Source: Absidia repens (taxonomy: Eukaryota > Mucoromycota > Mucoromycetes > Mucorales > Cunninghamellaceae). From it: a DNA stretch of 64,000 bases. Below the pieces are notes generated by a model. The model saw only the letters and a program-made list of their open reading frames with translations. It was not told the origin of the DNA and did no database searches. The position numbers and the translations under genes were made by a program. Location: the NCBI GenBank assembly GCA_002105175.1, contig MCGE01000003.1, positions 1,054,001 to 1,118,000 on the forward strand, read 5' to 3'. Below are positions 22,485 through 34,811 of the stretch, piece after piece; position 1 is the first letter of the stretch; every line of letters begins with the position of its first letter.

Positions 22485-24963
22485 CTAATTCATAAAAGAA
22501 GGTAATTGGTGTTGATGGTGAATATAACCGTAGGAAGTTGGCAGAGTGGAGTGATGACCAGGTGAAGACGTAGGGGAAGAGGGTGTCGACGTCGAATATA
22601 TATCATAAAACATGGGATAATCTTCTTCCATAATATTCATCGATAAGGTCGTCATTGCTGGTGTTTTGTTTCCCATGGTCGTCTCTGGTGAAGGAGGCGC
22701 GGAGTGTGAAGAGGATGATGAGGAAGATGATGTACTAGAAGCACCAGGTGTGGTTTTATTGGTTGTAGTGGTCGTCGTCGTGGTAGCAGTCGCATGTAAT
22801 TCGCCACCACCTTTCGATTTTCTCCCAAACTTCCGTCCATTTTGATGTCCATTGCCTTCATACCGTTGTCGTTTTTTGATTGTATCTGTTTTCATAGAAA
22901 GTGGTCGTTTTTCATGATGAAGTTTCAAGCTAAAAAGATATATTTGTATGTAATGATCAGTAAACGCTTTTGTTTTCAGGAGTCAATTGGTGACCTACTA
23001 TAATCCACAAGCATTGCACAAAGAAGCTCCTTCATCATCGCGTCTCCAAAGGGGTGTATTTGTTGTCAAACAGTTAGAGCATACCAATTGCACGGTTTCT
23101 TCTTCCTTGACTTCCTTTCTAGAATTATGGGGCTTCAGTGATTTTGGCCGGGGTGCATTGTGCAATTTTTCACTATTGTAACAATTATAAAAGAAAGGAA
23201 AAAAGGTGAATACTATACCCCTATTTTTTCATTTTTAGATCATTGACTTACTAGAGGCCACATGCATTACATAACAATTCGTCTTCACAAGATCGTCTCC
23301 AAAGCGGTGTCGAAGTTGCCTCACAATTTGAGCATATTGGCTGATCATCATCTCGTTCACTTTCCTCCTCTGATGTAACTGTGTCAGTCTTGGTAATCGT
23401 TTTCTTCGATATCGTATCAGGTGAATTGGGCAGAGGTTGAGGCTGTAAAGGTGGCGTAGTTGGAGCAGATGCAGGAAATACACGTTGATGGTGCTGTTGT
23501 TGGCAAGGGGGGTTAGAATCCATATCTAGTGTTGGGGTACCAGCAACTGTCGCAGTCGCTGATGTACAGGTCAGGTCACCCACCATATTACACCTAAGAC
23601 GTATAAAATATAAAAATAAAAATGAGTATGTGCACATAATCCATATTCCTTTTCATCATGAGGGGTTCACCTACAATGAAAACTCTTCCATATTATTGGC
23701 AGATACCGTTTCCGTATCGGAAGAAGCCATATGCAAAGTCGATTCATCACCAGTTTTGTAAGAAGAATGTTTCTGTTGTTGTTGGGGCGCAATACCATGC
23801 TTTGCTATCAATTTCATACCTAACGTGCCAGTCGGAAGAGGGAGGGGCATAGAGGAGGAGGAAGAGACATACATAGCTTCATTTGTTCTTGTTGTTGTAT
23901 GATGTTGAGGCACAAAAGAAGGACTAGAAGGCATGGAAACTGGCATACCGAAGGCAGAGGCAGGGGTGACAGAAGGCGAATATACTTGTTGTTGATGATG
24001 ATGGTAATGTTGCTGATGGGGATAGTAGCTCGTTGGAGTCGCTGAAGACGATGATGGCATCGAAAGTTGTTGATAATAAGCATGAGACCCTAATGGTGAT
24101 GATACTGGCGTAAAGTATTGTTGTCCAAAAGGAGGAGAAGGTGTTGCCGTCGAATTGTTGGTACTGTTCAAGTTAGCAGTCGAAGTACCAGTCCAAGAAG
24201 TTGAGTCATCGATACCAGTGTCCATTGTTTCCATTTGCTTTTCTTCATGTTGCTGGAAAAAGTCGCCACTATAAGCATCAAAAATACTGTCCATTCCTAC
24301 TACTTGATCAGTGGTTTGGTCTGTTGTATTGTATTGATGTAAGGTAAAATTATCAGTGATGGTGGTCGGATTTGTATCAATCGTCAACGGTGCTGGTTGC
24401 TGCTTTGTCGCTGCTGCTGCTGTTGTTGCTGTTGTTGGTGATGATATAAAAACTGAAGATGTTGAGTTGGAATCCAGATGTTGTTGTCGCGCCGTCTGGG
24501 CCATCAAATCAGCTTCATTGTGTACTTGTCCAAATCCAGTATTATTGTTGTTTGCGTTATCATATGTGTACTGATATGAAGAGGATGTGTGATCGATTTC
24601 GTCTACTTCTTTAGGCATGACCATAGAAATTGGGGCTTGTGGTTGTTGTGGTTTGGTTTGCGAGCCGCGTTTCTTTCTATTGCTGTTATGTTTCAGGGGG
24701 CCTAGTTTCGCATGATGGTGATCTAGTTGTAAGGCTGTTGACTTTGACAAAGATTGGAATGGTGCAAAGGGTGACGTTTCATAAAGAGCATGTTGGCGAA
24801 ACCAAAGTCTCCAAGAAAGATTTTCCAGTCGAGCTCCATTTTCCAGAGAATCCTTAACCTTGGTACACACTCGCCATGTCTTCGAAAGATCTTCCACCGA
24901 ATCCAGGTTGGCAAACGGAGAGAAGCATTTATTCCCTTTGATCTTCAATACAACCGGCGCCAT
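22485..24963 (-). CDS. GATA transcription factor with an AreA-type N-terminal motif and two zinc fingers
   Basis: Four exons (24963-23675, 23593-23252, 23172-22999, 22929-22485), 749 residues, all junctions in frame. Near the start, residues 46-60 ([15 protein letters not shown]) match the short N-terminal motif (DUF1752) of fungal nitrogen GATA factors such as AreA/Gaf1. The middle is Gln/Ser/Pro/His-rich. Finger 1 has C517, C520, C538 and C541 (CSNC-X17-CNAC, with an extra Cys in the loop, RRSCED) followed by [11 protein letters not shown]. Finger 2 has C575, C578, C596 and C599 followed by [11 protein letters not shown]. Both have the TPLWRR signature and a basic tail, so both should bind GATA sites. 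Introns interrupt both fingers at the same place, after CNACGL, which points to a tandem duplication of the finger exon. A role in nitrogen regulation is inferred from the N-terminal motif. Confidence 0.9.
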
Positions 24964-25378
24964 GTATGTGTGAATGTATATGTGTAGGAGGGGAAGATGG
25001 AAGATGAATGTGAATAAGATATGTGTATGTATCTATAAATCAAATTCTAGGGGGTACAATGAGGTAAAGAGATATAGAGTGGAGAAGGAAGAGGAAAAAG
25101 AAATTAGAAAAATAGAGAAAAAAAAACCATTAAATCCCCGACTTTCAGGGTGTTATCATTACAAACCATTCTTATTGGTTAATGATGTCAGGCCCAAGTA
25201 TTAAAATTTTTATAAACAATGCAATGTGAATGTAATTGAACAATATGGAAAATAAATAATAACAATAATAGAAAATTTTATTTTTGAGGAGAAGGAGGTA
25301 AAATGTCAAGTGGAGATGATAAAAAGGGTAGTGTGTGAAGGATTTGGGTATGAAAGTAAAAGAGGATTAGAGCTAAAT
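24964..25378. other. Spacer
   Basis: GATA-factor promoter (left) and Vps33 3' region (right). AT-rich; nothing recognised. Confidence 0.35.
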
Positions 25379-27119
25379 CTAACGGGAAGCACCAATATTT
25401 TCTGTCGTTGGTCGCTGGCTGTTTTCAATAATAGGTTCTAAAAATGTGTTGCCGTTGATCATCTGTGTAGTTGCAACCAAGTAATCGCGACCTAAAATTA
25501 AAGGGTTAGGGGAAGATGTGAGCAAGTTAAAGAACATATCGGACAAGATCCTGGGAACTTACTTTCATCATGTTGAGCGAGGAATCGAATAGCAGATACT
25601 TCAGTATGAGTGCATCCACCCAAAAAGAAAATAACCGTCGTTTTTGTATGCTGGAGTCCATGTTCTATCCAACATAATCGTAGTAACCATAGTAAGTAAA
25701 AATAAAATTTAAAAACCTCACAGTCCATCCTCACCCTTTTTACCCCGAAACTTACTTTTCGCTCGTGCCAATGCTGCATTTGTTTCTGGTCCATATTCCA
25801 CAGTTTGATCGATTTCAAATGCCTTTCCAGGTAACGCCTTGAGTGATTCTTCATGTCCTTGCCAGCCCGTTGTGATCGTGGTTCCATTCAACACCGATTT
25901 TCCATTAGAGATGCCTGGTTGCTTCATGTCCTGAATCCCTTGATTATCATTCTTGCCATTGTTAATGCTTAAGCCGCCACCGTAAGAGAACAAACTAGAA
26001 GTGCTTGCTCCAGTAGTCAATAGTCCCCCAGCAGTAAGTGGCGAAGGTGAAGAAGATGATGACGATCCGAGATTCTGAAGAGCACATTGCACCAAACGCA
26101 CACTCAAAGGAGCATATCCGGAATAAACGTAGGAGATATCATTGGGCCGGAATTCATCCACATCATCCACAATCAAGCGCAAGGATCGTCGACTTGAAGC
26201 AAATGCACTGCGTGATGGTCCTGATGTTGTGCGGCGGCTCAGTAGACCGAGTCTGATAAGTCGATGAAGAGTGCCAATGTGTTCATAACCATAAGTCTAC
26301 AAGATAATACGAATGCTATGTCAATCCGAAGGTGCGCTTTTTTTCCTAGATACCATGTTTTCTTTACCTGGACAATTTCACGTTCAAAGTGATCATAGGT
26401 TTTAGCTTTCAATCCGCCTTGGGCCAAGGACATCAAACAAAGCAATCGAAGCACTTGAATCAAAGGTTTCTGTTTGTTGATCATTTCTTCAATGTAATCA
26501 GGTTCCTTTGTCCCATCAATTCCAGCAACCACATCTATATATATTCAAATGTCATGAGCTTGTTTTATTCTTCAAGTTGTACTCTGCACTTACTTTGTTG
26601 AACTTCTAATATCTTGTTGAATTCGTCAGTAATAGTGTATTCCATGATTTGTTCAGCGATGCTAGTATCTAAAATAGAATAAATGTAATTATATGAGGTG
26701 TTAATTTCTTCAAGTCAGAGGTATTCCACAGGACACAGAAAGAGAAGTGAAAAAGGACTTACGTATACGGAGTGATTGATGTTCTTGTTGTAAATCACCT
26801 AATCGACTAACAAAGTCTCGGATCTGCGCTACTGTCTTCGCACGATGCCGTTCCTAAAAGAGAGAGGACGTTGATAGATTAGTATAAAATTATTGCCAGC
26901 AGATAATTTTTTATTTTTGTCAAAACAATTACTTCATAGTCTTCATTGATCCGTTTGGCCAGCTTGTTTAGCATACCCCCCACCACAGCAAAATTTTGAT
27001 TTCGCAATTCTGTGAATAATTTGTCTGACGAATTAAGCACTTGTTTCTTTTTTTTGCCTGGTTGACCTGCATTCGATGATGTAGCTTTAGGAAGACCGAG
27101 TCCAGGTGAGTTTGGGAGT

Positions 27120-27153
<34 letters not shown>

Positions 27154-27431
27154 GCTGCTGTTGTTGCTGAGAAGATGGCGGTGCTACCAAAGAGGCATCC
27201 AATTCAACAAATCCATGTCGAATACCCAATGTTTCATCGATCAATCCTTCGTATGTCAGTTCAGTGCATAGTGGTGTAATGATGTCCACGTTTCGATCAA
27301 TAATAATCAGTTGGTCAATATGATTGGACACTGTATTGAGCAGGGATGGCATTTTGACTGTTGTCGATAACGGAGCTTCGTTCACCACTGCTTGTTCGCG
27401 TCGTGTTCGTAGCAGCATTTCTGCCAGTTGC

Positions 27432-27466
<35 letters not shown>

Positions 27467-28418
27467 GTAACCGTCATTAATGAAAAATGTTCTCATTTAT
27501 GTTTCATTCATTGTTGTAAACAATAACTTACTTTCGCAGCATCTCCTTTCCCAATGATCCGAGGAAATAGTCCATAAATCGATTGTAATTTCATGAGTGA
27601 TTTGGCGGCATAATGAATTGAAGTAGTATCTCCATCCTAATATATATATATATATATATAAAGAAAATCAATAAGAGGTTTACACCAAGAATGAACCCTT
27701 TGCCCTGATATGTAACATATTATCATTTCTTACCAAGTAAATTTCTTTCCACGTAGCAGGATCAAGTTCCATTGAAATCAAATCATCTTCATACGGAATC
27801 CAGTCCATAGCATAGTCACCAATCGTGATATCACCCTTCACCCCTTCTTCTTCCAAAATACGTTCACAGACCATTGTGCGTTCAGGAACAAAAAAGAGCC
27901 AGCAGTCAATTTTTGTCCCGGTTTGAGTCCACTGACGGATATGACTGGCAATAAATCGCATGTATTCCATCTTGGGTCGACAAATATAGATCATTCCGGT
28001 GCAGTCACTCTCTAGAGTGGGTGAGTCCAAGTGATAGATCTTTTCTACGCCATGGTCCTACATAGAAAATGTGTGTGAGTGTTTCATAAATGGTGAAAAA
28101 AAGTAACAGCTATACAGAAGTGTACTCAATTTACCTTCAAGAGCTTGAATTCGGTTAACAGACTCAATGGACCTGTGAGTTGAGGATCCAATACGAGTCC
28201 TTTCTTGCCGCGTACCTAAAGAGTAAAAAAGTAAGCAAAAGAGAACGAAAGAGAAAGTATGGGCGTGTAAGTAAGGTGACAAAAACGAAAGGTAAAACTA
28301 GAAAGAAGGTCGTGTTCTTTACCTTGTCCAAGATTTCAGGTAGTTCCTTACGAGATAAATCACGGAGTTTTGCTATATTCAGTGGAGTTTGTCCTAGATG
28401 AGCACCTGTGTTATTCAT
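25379..28418 (-). CDS. vps33: Sec1/Munc18-family protein Vps33 (HOPS/CORVET subunit)
   Basis: Eleven exons (28418-28323, 28215-28135, 28057-27734, 27636-27532, 27430-26933, 26853-26763, 26668-26594, 26534-26368, 26296-25756, 25664-25563, 25491-25379), 730 residues, every junction in frame. The start is ATG at 28418 (MNNTGAHLG). Family segments: [25 protein letters not shown], the [26 protein letters not shown] block typical of SM proteins, then [31 protein letters not shown], and near the end [19 protein letters not shown]. Vps33 holds SNAREs for fusion at the vacuole/late endosome as part of HOPS and CORVET. A poly-Gln run of about 17 residues begins near residue 290, after [14 protein letters not shown]. 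Intron 4 (27432-27466) contains an (ATT)n tract. Confidence 0.95.
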
Positions 28419-28646
28419 TTGCGTTGAATGTATAAGTAAGAAAAAAAGAAAAAAAAAAATGGAAGAAGGGGTTCTGTGATGAAACAGTAAAAGAAAGAAA
28501 AAAAAGGAAGAAAAAAAATTGTAAGTGAGCGCTGTTTCAATCACCACAGCACGCACGCAATACGGTGCAATACACGATCCAACACTGAAATAAATGGCAA
28601 AATGATACAAAGGTTTTTATTAATCAAAAATGGCGAATATAAAAAG

Positions 28647-28649
<3 letters not shown>

Positions 28650-28679
<30 letters not shown>
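28650..28679. repeat. (ACTAA)n tandem repeat
   Basis: About five to six perfect 5-nt units just downstream of the Leo1 stop codon; lies in its probable 3' UTR. Confidence 0.8.
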
Positions 28680-28691
28680 ACCAAACTATGT

Positions 28692-30328
28692 CTATTCATC
28701 ATCGTCGCTTTCCACGTGTCGTCGTTTATGCCGTCGCACCACCACATCGTCTTCGTCGTCCTCTTCATCCTCTACATCCTCTTCCTCTTCCTCTTCTTCT
28801 TCTATCTCTTCTTCATCCGAGTATGCTTGTTTGTATCGGTCCATTCCACTTCGCTTTACTTGCGCTAATCGTTGTTCCCGTTCGCGTTCTTCATCTTCGT
28901 CGTATTCTTCATCATCCACGACAAAGTCATTATCATAGGCATCACCACGACCGGCATAGCCACCACCAGCACGAGCTTCACGGGTATCATCGCCGCCATG
29001 TCGACGTCCACTATCCTCTTCATCCTCATCTCCATAATCATATTCCATTTGTCGTCGACCGGAATCATCAAACTGTTGTTCGGCACGTCGTCGTTGGCTT
29101 TCCAGTTTCTTTGCGGCACGTAAGCGCTCATTTTCTTGAGCTTCCAGTTCTTGTTTTTGTTTTTCAGGATCCATTTCGGTGAAGAACATTTTGGTGCGGG
29201 TTTTCTTGACATGTTTTCCAGCAATATGAGCAGTGAGATGGCGATGGGTCAGACTTCGAATGTCGCTAGGTTGGAAAGTCATATGATCGGTGAATTGAGC
29301 ATGGCTTTCAAGAACGCCTGACGAGGTTTGGTGCGCAAGTAAGAATGTGTACTCTTGTCCGCTCATTGATTTCGTCACCACATCAAAGCATTCCTGTCCT
29401 ATCATCAGTGACCTTGAACCATCTTCCCAGTCTACAAAGTGAGCATTGGATTGGATTTTCTAATTGCCATGCATACAGAAGAATGTATGTGTCAGTTTAC
29501 TCACAGACGATGCGTTTCGTGTTTTAATCCACTTACGGGGTTCCCATATTCATCTACTTCTTGTCGCCAGCGTATGGTGGATTCTACTTGTTGTCGAATG
29601 GATTCCAATTGATCAGATTCAGTGAGTCCTTCTTCCACCTCGAGCTGTAAGGAATCGGCTTCGAATGGCTGCATATCGATATCCAAGAAACGAGGCAATT
29701 TGGCTAGGTAGTACTATACTCCATTAAGAAAGATATGATGATTAGTTTCTTCAAAAATCATAATACAACCCAGCGCTGGTACAATCTCTTTACCTTTCCA
29801 TCCTTGCTATCAGGTATGGGCAGCGCAGGCATATTTAGTTCCACTTCGACACGTTGTTGTTGTCGAGCATTGTCATAATCATCATCGGCCACTTCTTCTT
29901 CCCCATAAAGGTGAGTATTGTCGCCATCTACTTCTTGTTCATCATCTGATATATTTCTTTTCGACCTAGCGTAACAAAAAAAAAAAAAAAAAGCGTTACA
30001 AAACGGTGTGAAATGGAGCTGGAGATCAATGTTTGTTTTACCTGTTTGTGCGCTGTTGGGTTTTTGCCATATCATCATCCTCGTCTTCATCGTCGCTTCC
30101 AAATAGATCATCCACTGTATTCTTTTGTCGTTTATACATGATCGCATCACTTCCAGCGTCTGAATCATTGCCGTTATCGTCATAACTGGTTGTTTGTTGT
30201 TGTTCTTGCTGTTGCTGCTGCTGCTGATGAGAAGGTAAAGGTGACGAAGACTGTGATCGTCCATCATCAATATCTGATGCTTCGTCATCTGTTCCAAATA
30301 AATTAGTAAAATCTTGATCGTCTGACAT
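28692..30328 (-). CDS. leo1: Leo1, subunit of the Paf1 transcription elongation complex
   Basis: Four exons (30328-30042, 29965-29794, 29713-29537, 29459-28692), 467 residues, in frame throughout. An acidic Asp/Glu/Ser N-terminus with a poly-Gln tract comes first. Then comes the Leo1 core: LPRFLDIDMQPFEADSL, IRQQVESTIRWRQEVDEYGNP, SNAHFVDWEDGSRSLMIGQECFDV and FQPSDIRSLTHRHLT, in the order known from yeast and animal Leo1. A charged helical stretch (ENERLRAAKKLESQRRRAEQ) and a second acidic tail ending VESDDDE follow. Leo1 acts in the nucleus with Paf1, binding RNA polymerase II and nucleosomes during elongation. Its start is about 270 bp beyond the Vps33 5' end region; both genes read leftwards. 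Confidence 0.95.
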
Positions 30329-31338
30329 TATTGATGTTGTTTAGTATGCACGCGTTAGAGAGTATGTGTATTGAGAGAGAAAAAATAAAAAAAATAAAAA
30401 AATAAAAAAAAAGTGAAAAAAAAGGAAAGAGGCAAAGGTGACTTTTGTGCTCGAACGCTATCCAAAATAAATTTAAATACCGATTGGTATTTCGAACCAT
30501 ATATCAGATCTGGTCAAAAATATGCGAATACCCATCCCTTCTCTCATTTCTCTTGCCCAACGTTTTATATTCTACGTAGCTACATATAATTAAATCAAGT
30601 TCTTCAAAAACCTTTGATTGAAATGTTATTGATATTATTACCAAATAGATTATACTATTGCAGTATCTAGAATTAGTATTTCTGTCTCCTTTTTGTTAAA
30701 AATAATAAACGAAGGAACGATTTCATCACAGTGTTGAAGGATGGAGATTGAAACAGTGTGATGAAATGGGTTTTTATAATTTTTCTGGACGTTTGGGAAA
30801 TATTCAATTCACTGGGTTTAGGGGTGGGTGGTGGTGGAGGAATCGTCGCTGAAGAGTGTTTTTGATGTGATAAAATGAGGCGCATCAACCATTTCACAAT
30901 TTGGTGGGCAGTCCTGATCCAGCTATCTTGCTTAGCGCCCCATCTAAGAATCGAGTATTTGTGTGTGTGCAGTGTGGATGGCGATTACAGTATTTTATGT
31001 TTCAATTGAGACGAAGTGCAATTTTTCATGGACGATGGAAACTGAAAATTAAGACGACATTTACATATTTTTGAGAAGCCTATTATAATTTTTGGGATGG
31101 TGGAGAATATTTTTAGATTCTCAGAAAAAGAAAAAAAAAGGGGATTGACAGCTGCAAACCTCTCCGCAGGAATAAAAAATTAGCTCAGATGAAGAGTCAA
31201 TACTAGTATAAAAGGAAACACTAGTGTAAAAAGGAATCTAATATATTATACAAAGTAGGAGAAAGACTCAACGGAATACTTTGATGAAGTATATCAGCAC
31301 TGATAAAAAGGGGTTATGGTAGTATAAAGAGACAGCTA
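30329..31338. other. Spacer upstream of Leo1
   Basis: A-rich run at 30383-30424 just upstream of the Leo1 start, otherwise unremarkable AT-rich sequence. An open frame at 30673-30897 (-) has no domain. Confidence 0.35.
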
Positions 31339-31685
31339 ATGCACAAGACATGAGAGAGACAATTGGACCATTGTTCATTGAAGCAAGTAAAAAGTGATAT
31401 ATTTTATTCAACCATAAATACAAACTATAGACAAACTAACACTAAGCTAAGCTACTGAAGGTTCCAAAAAGTTTAACTAATAGTGCCTTCAGATCCTAGA
31501 TCCAAAATGAGAGGATTTCCCTATGCATCTTGTAATCCCTGAGCTGAAACCTTTCGAAACTAGTCTTGACACTAAACCAAAATTACCATTATCTCAAAAA
31601 AGTTGAATGGTGAAAAAAAAAAAAAAGGAAAAAAGAGAGACGAAAAAATAAAGATAGGACTTAATATAACTTCACGTGGGCGGAA
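31339..31685 (-). repeat. Dispersed repeat R1, copy e
   Basis: Reverse orientation, ending with CTTCACGTGGGCGG (31670-31683). Core at 31504-31521, with the GACATGAGAGAGAC and ACACTAAGCTAAGCTA blocks to its left. Sits between the divergent Leo1 and thioesterase genes. Confidence 0.75.
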
Positions 31686-32382
31686 TTTGAAATCTACCAG
31701 TTGTTCTCTGAGGACTTGTTTGATGACTGAATTCAAAAAGGTACCATTATCAAGGTGATGGCACTCACGTCTTTTTAAGTCATTGCTTATATAATATCCG
31801 ATACTATTTTGCTCTTAAAGCAGCAATTAACGGAATATGACAATAGCATCATAGCGTTTCTGTCCTTTTATTTATTTAGCACAATCAGTAGAGTATGATA
31901 TGTATCATTTAACAGCGGTTTTATTTATAAAATACATAGCCAACACCACTCAGAAATGGTACCATTGTAACCCGGCCTTTCTTTTTCCTGCAGTCAACAG
32001 CAATCAACAATCGCAGCATGGCACTCCCTTTTCATTATGCCTCTGCACACAATAGTGAGAAACTCGAGTTGGAATAGCAAACCATTCCGCCGTACCATGG
32101 TGTAGTTTTGAAACCTAACTTAGGTTGCAGCTTATGCGATGCTAGGTTCCCACCGTACGCCATACAAGCACTGATGGTAAAAAAGAAAAAGGCAATCATT
32201 GACATCTGGACTTATTTTGATTGGCATACGATCTCATTTTTAATTGCCGCCTTTTTTTCAAACTGCCTTAAACGGTTTTTCAAGCTTACAATTTATTTTT
32301 CCCATGTGAAAAAAGGGGGTGTGGGGGAGTTTTTTTTTTTTTTTTTTTTTATCTTCTTTACCAAACTAAAAAGTAATTTAAT
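31686..32382. other. Spacer upstream of the thioesterase
   Basis: Promoter region of the ACOT13-like gene. A 20-nt T run at 32331-32350 lies 30 bp before the ATG. No gene seen. Confidence 0.35.
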
Positions 32383-33020
32383 ATGAAAGCCGATCCCGTA
32401 TTTGCCGATACTTATCCTCAGCTCTATGAAATGATCGCCTTTTTCAACAAGGGCCAAACTGTGTGCTGGGATAATGCGATTTCAAAGGATTTGGTGTTGG
32501 TCAAGATCGCTGCTGGTCGACTTGTCTGGGAAATGGAAGTCAAGGAATCTCATTGTAACCAGTAAGTTTGTTATCACGTCGAAATTGATATATACACTGG
32601 TGCGTTACTTTTCCTGACTAGCTCTTCCTTTTTACTTCCAATAGGTTGGGTAACCTTCACGGTGGATGCGTTGCCACTTTAATCGATGTATGCACTTCAT
32701 TCGCGACTTTGGTACACGAAGGTACGTAAAATAGATAAAAACGTAACATTTGTTTATATTACATATAACCTAATAACTACATTGTTCTTTTTTTCCGTAT
32801 TGGGATAGGCAAAACAAAATGGAAGACGATGGGCGTATCTACAGACTTATCTGTCAGCTATATTCTTGGGGTGCCTGCTGGAGAAACCATTCAGATCGAG
32901 TGCAATGTTCAACGTGTTGGCAAAAATTTGGCAAATCTCAACTCCACCATCTACAATGCTAGTGGCAAGGCATGTTACTCTGGATCTCATACCAAGTTCT
33001 GTATCGATTCCAAATTATAG
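32383..33020 (+). CDS. Hotdog-fold thioesterase, ACOT13/PaaI type
   Basis: Three exons (32383-32561, 32645-32721, 32809-33020), 155 residues, all in frame. The hotdog signature is NLHGGCVATLIDVCTSFATL, where the HGG and the acidic residue of the helix (D) correspond to the catalytic and binding positions of ACOT13 (Them2). The downstream strands (GVSTDLSVSYILGVPAGETIQIECNVQ) also fit. Such enzymes hydrolyse acyl-CoA thioesters; the substrate cannot be read from sequence. No targeting peptide or membrane segment is apparent. Length is close to ACOT13 (140). Confidence 0.9.
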
Positions 33021-33221
33021 ATTATAGTTATATATTTAGAATGTAGTTATTATAGATTAGTAATGATGTGGAGCGAGGTATTTTATCATCAGTGAAGTCA
33101 GTATTGTATATTTAACATAGTGCTCTGCAATTTTATCAAATCGATAAATACGTTGGATGCCATTAGTGCTTCTGAAGATCAAATTGTACACAATGTAATG
33201 CTGTGTCCGGTAACGGGTAAA

Positions 33222-33681
33222 TTAATTTTGATAGAAATGGAGAAGGGGATACATCATGGTAGAACGATAATGGCGACGGTAGGGGGTTAAATGCGGTCTA
33301 TTCTGGCAGCGTGAATTTTGATTGTAGTATGGCGATGGGGAAATGGATAGATCAATGCAAGGCACATTATAGTAAAAGGGTTGAGAAGGGTATATGAGGA
33401 AATGTGCTTCACCTATGATATGAAGAAAATTGTTCAATATATATGACTGAAGATAAAGCTTTGTGTGTGGTACAGTGCAGTTCCGCAAGAAAGTAAAGCA
33501 AATCTTCACTGTTGTAAATTTTTATATTCAATTTCAATGCCTTTGTCATGCCCCCAAGGAATTGATCAACTGGATATCCGGGCGGGAAGATTATTGACGT
33601 GTGGTTTTTGAAGTGGTGAAATTCAACACCCTTGCCATTTTGAATAGTTAACGGCAGTCCCTTGGGCTCAGCTGGTATCAA
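33222..33681 (-). pseudogene. Possible truncated gene fragment
   Basis: A minus-strand frame from about 33681 (PKGLPLTIQNGKGVEFHHF..., no ATG; a stop lies just upstream) can splice at a GTACCA donor (near 33459) to an ATCATAG acceptor (near 33415) and continue in frame to a stop at 33222. The product is non-repetitive and coding-like, but the first exon lacks a start. It looks like the 3' part of a lost gene or of a mobile element. No family recognised. Confidence 0.25.
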
Positions 33682-34249
33682 TTTTAGGCTTCACTTTATT
33701 ATTATTTATTATTAGCCCACGTGCATAAATAAATAAAGATCTAAGTATAAATTATATGTCCACTGTAGTAAAGGTGGTGCTGGTGATGCCATATGAGTTA
33801 ATATATGCGAATGGTAGAATGGGAGTAGTGCCGCGTTCCATTTTAAATGACCTAGCACCTTATATTAGTCACTAGGTCTTGGAAGTTGGGCAATCTATAA
33901 TAGACAAACTAAAAGGTAGTGCACACCGCTCTATTTCAACAACTACACACACAGTATGACTGGATTTATTTATATAGTAGTTCGAGTAGACATATTGCCA
34001 TATTTGAAAATAAGTCACCTAAAAGCTACTGGGAAATAGAGAGTGGGAAGTAGACTATGGTGGACGAATTGCAAAGCATGCAAGTTGTTGGTCATTCACA
34101 AAGACAAACGAACTATTAGCACTAAACATTATACAATGAACAGATGACGAGTGATAAAAGAATGGTTTATTGAGGCATTTTAATGAATACTAAAACTAAA
34201 GGTGAAGGGTCATTATGACGAGGGATCTATTACAGGTTTGGAATGAGTG
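33682..34249. other. Spacer with a fragment shared with 9110-9165
   Basis: AT-rich. Around 33800-33850 lies ATGGTAGAATGGGAGTAGTGCC-type sequence resembling 9110-9165. No gene. Confidence 0.35.
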
Positions 34250-34811
34250 ACACTCTGTAGAGGTCTGAAGAATAGTCAACTCTATTTTAAAAAGACAATT
34301 GTAAATTGAGGGCAAATAAGTAGATACAGGAAAGACTATAAATAAAACTCATTTATTGAACCATAACCGTGGTCAACCCTAATCTAAATCTGAATGAGAA
34401 ATGGTGAAAATGTATTCACTATACTGTACTACACTTAGAGGACATGGGACAGACTAATGGGACAGACTAATGAGACAGATTTTATTGAAAGAAGTAAAGA
34501 GGGACATATTTTATTCATATATAGATACATACTCTGGACAAGCTAACACTAAACTAAGCTAATGAACGCTCCAAAAAGCCAACTAATGGTGTCCTTCAGA
34601 TCCTGAATCCAAAATGAAAGGGTTTCCCCATCCATGTTGCAATCCCTGAACTGAAACTTCTTCTAAACTAGTCCTGATACAATGCTATGTCCAAAATAAC
34701 CCCATAGAAGTTGAATAAAAAAAAATTGAAATGAAAAGAAAACGAAAGAGAGACGGAACAATAAATATAGGCGGGCGAGAGAAAAAATAAATATTTCACG
34801 TGGACGGGGTT
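34250..34811 (-). repeat. Dispersed repeat R1, copy f
   Basis: Reverse orientation, ending TTCACGTGGACGG (34795-34807). Core at 34611-34629, ACACTAAACTAAGCTAATGAA at 34546-34566, and GGTCTGAAGAATAGTCAAC near 34262. An internal GGGACAGACTAAT unit is duplicated at 34445-34475. Confidence 0.75.

Noticed and set aside
23658..23852. Plus-strand frame and other frames antisense to the GATA gene
   Set aside because: Shadows of the repetitive Gln/Ser/His coding strand.
28650..28679. Telomere-like repeat
   Set aside because: The unit is ACTAA, not a fungal telomere unit such as TTAGGG, and there are only about six units in a 3' UTR.
28688..29182. Plus-strand 164-codon frame rich in His/Arg/Leu
   Set aside because: It is the antisense of the acidic Leo1 C-terminus; the Leo1 frame is supported by conserved domains.
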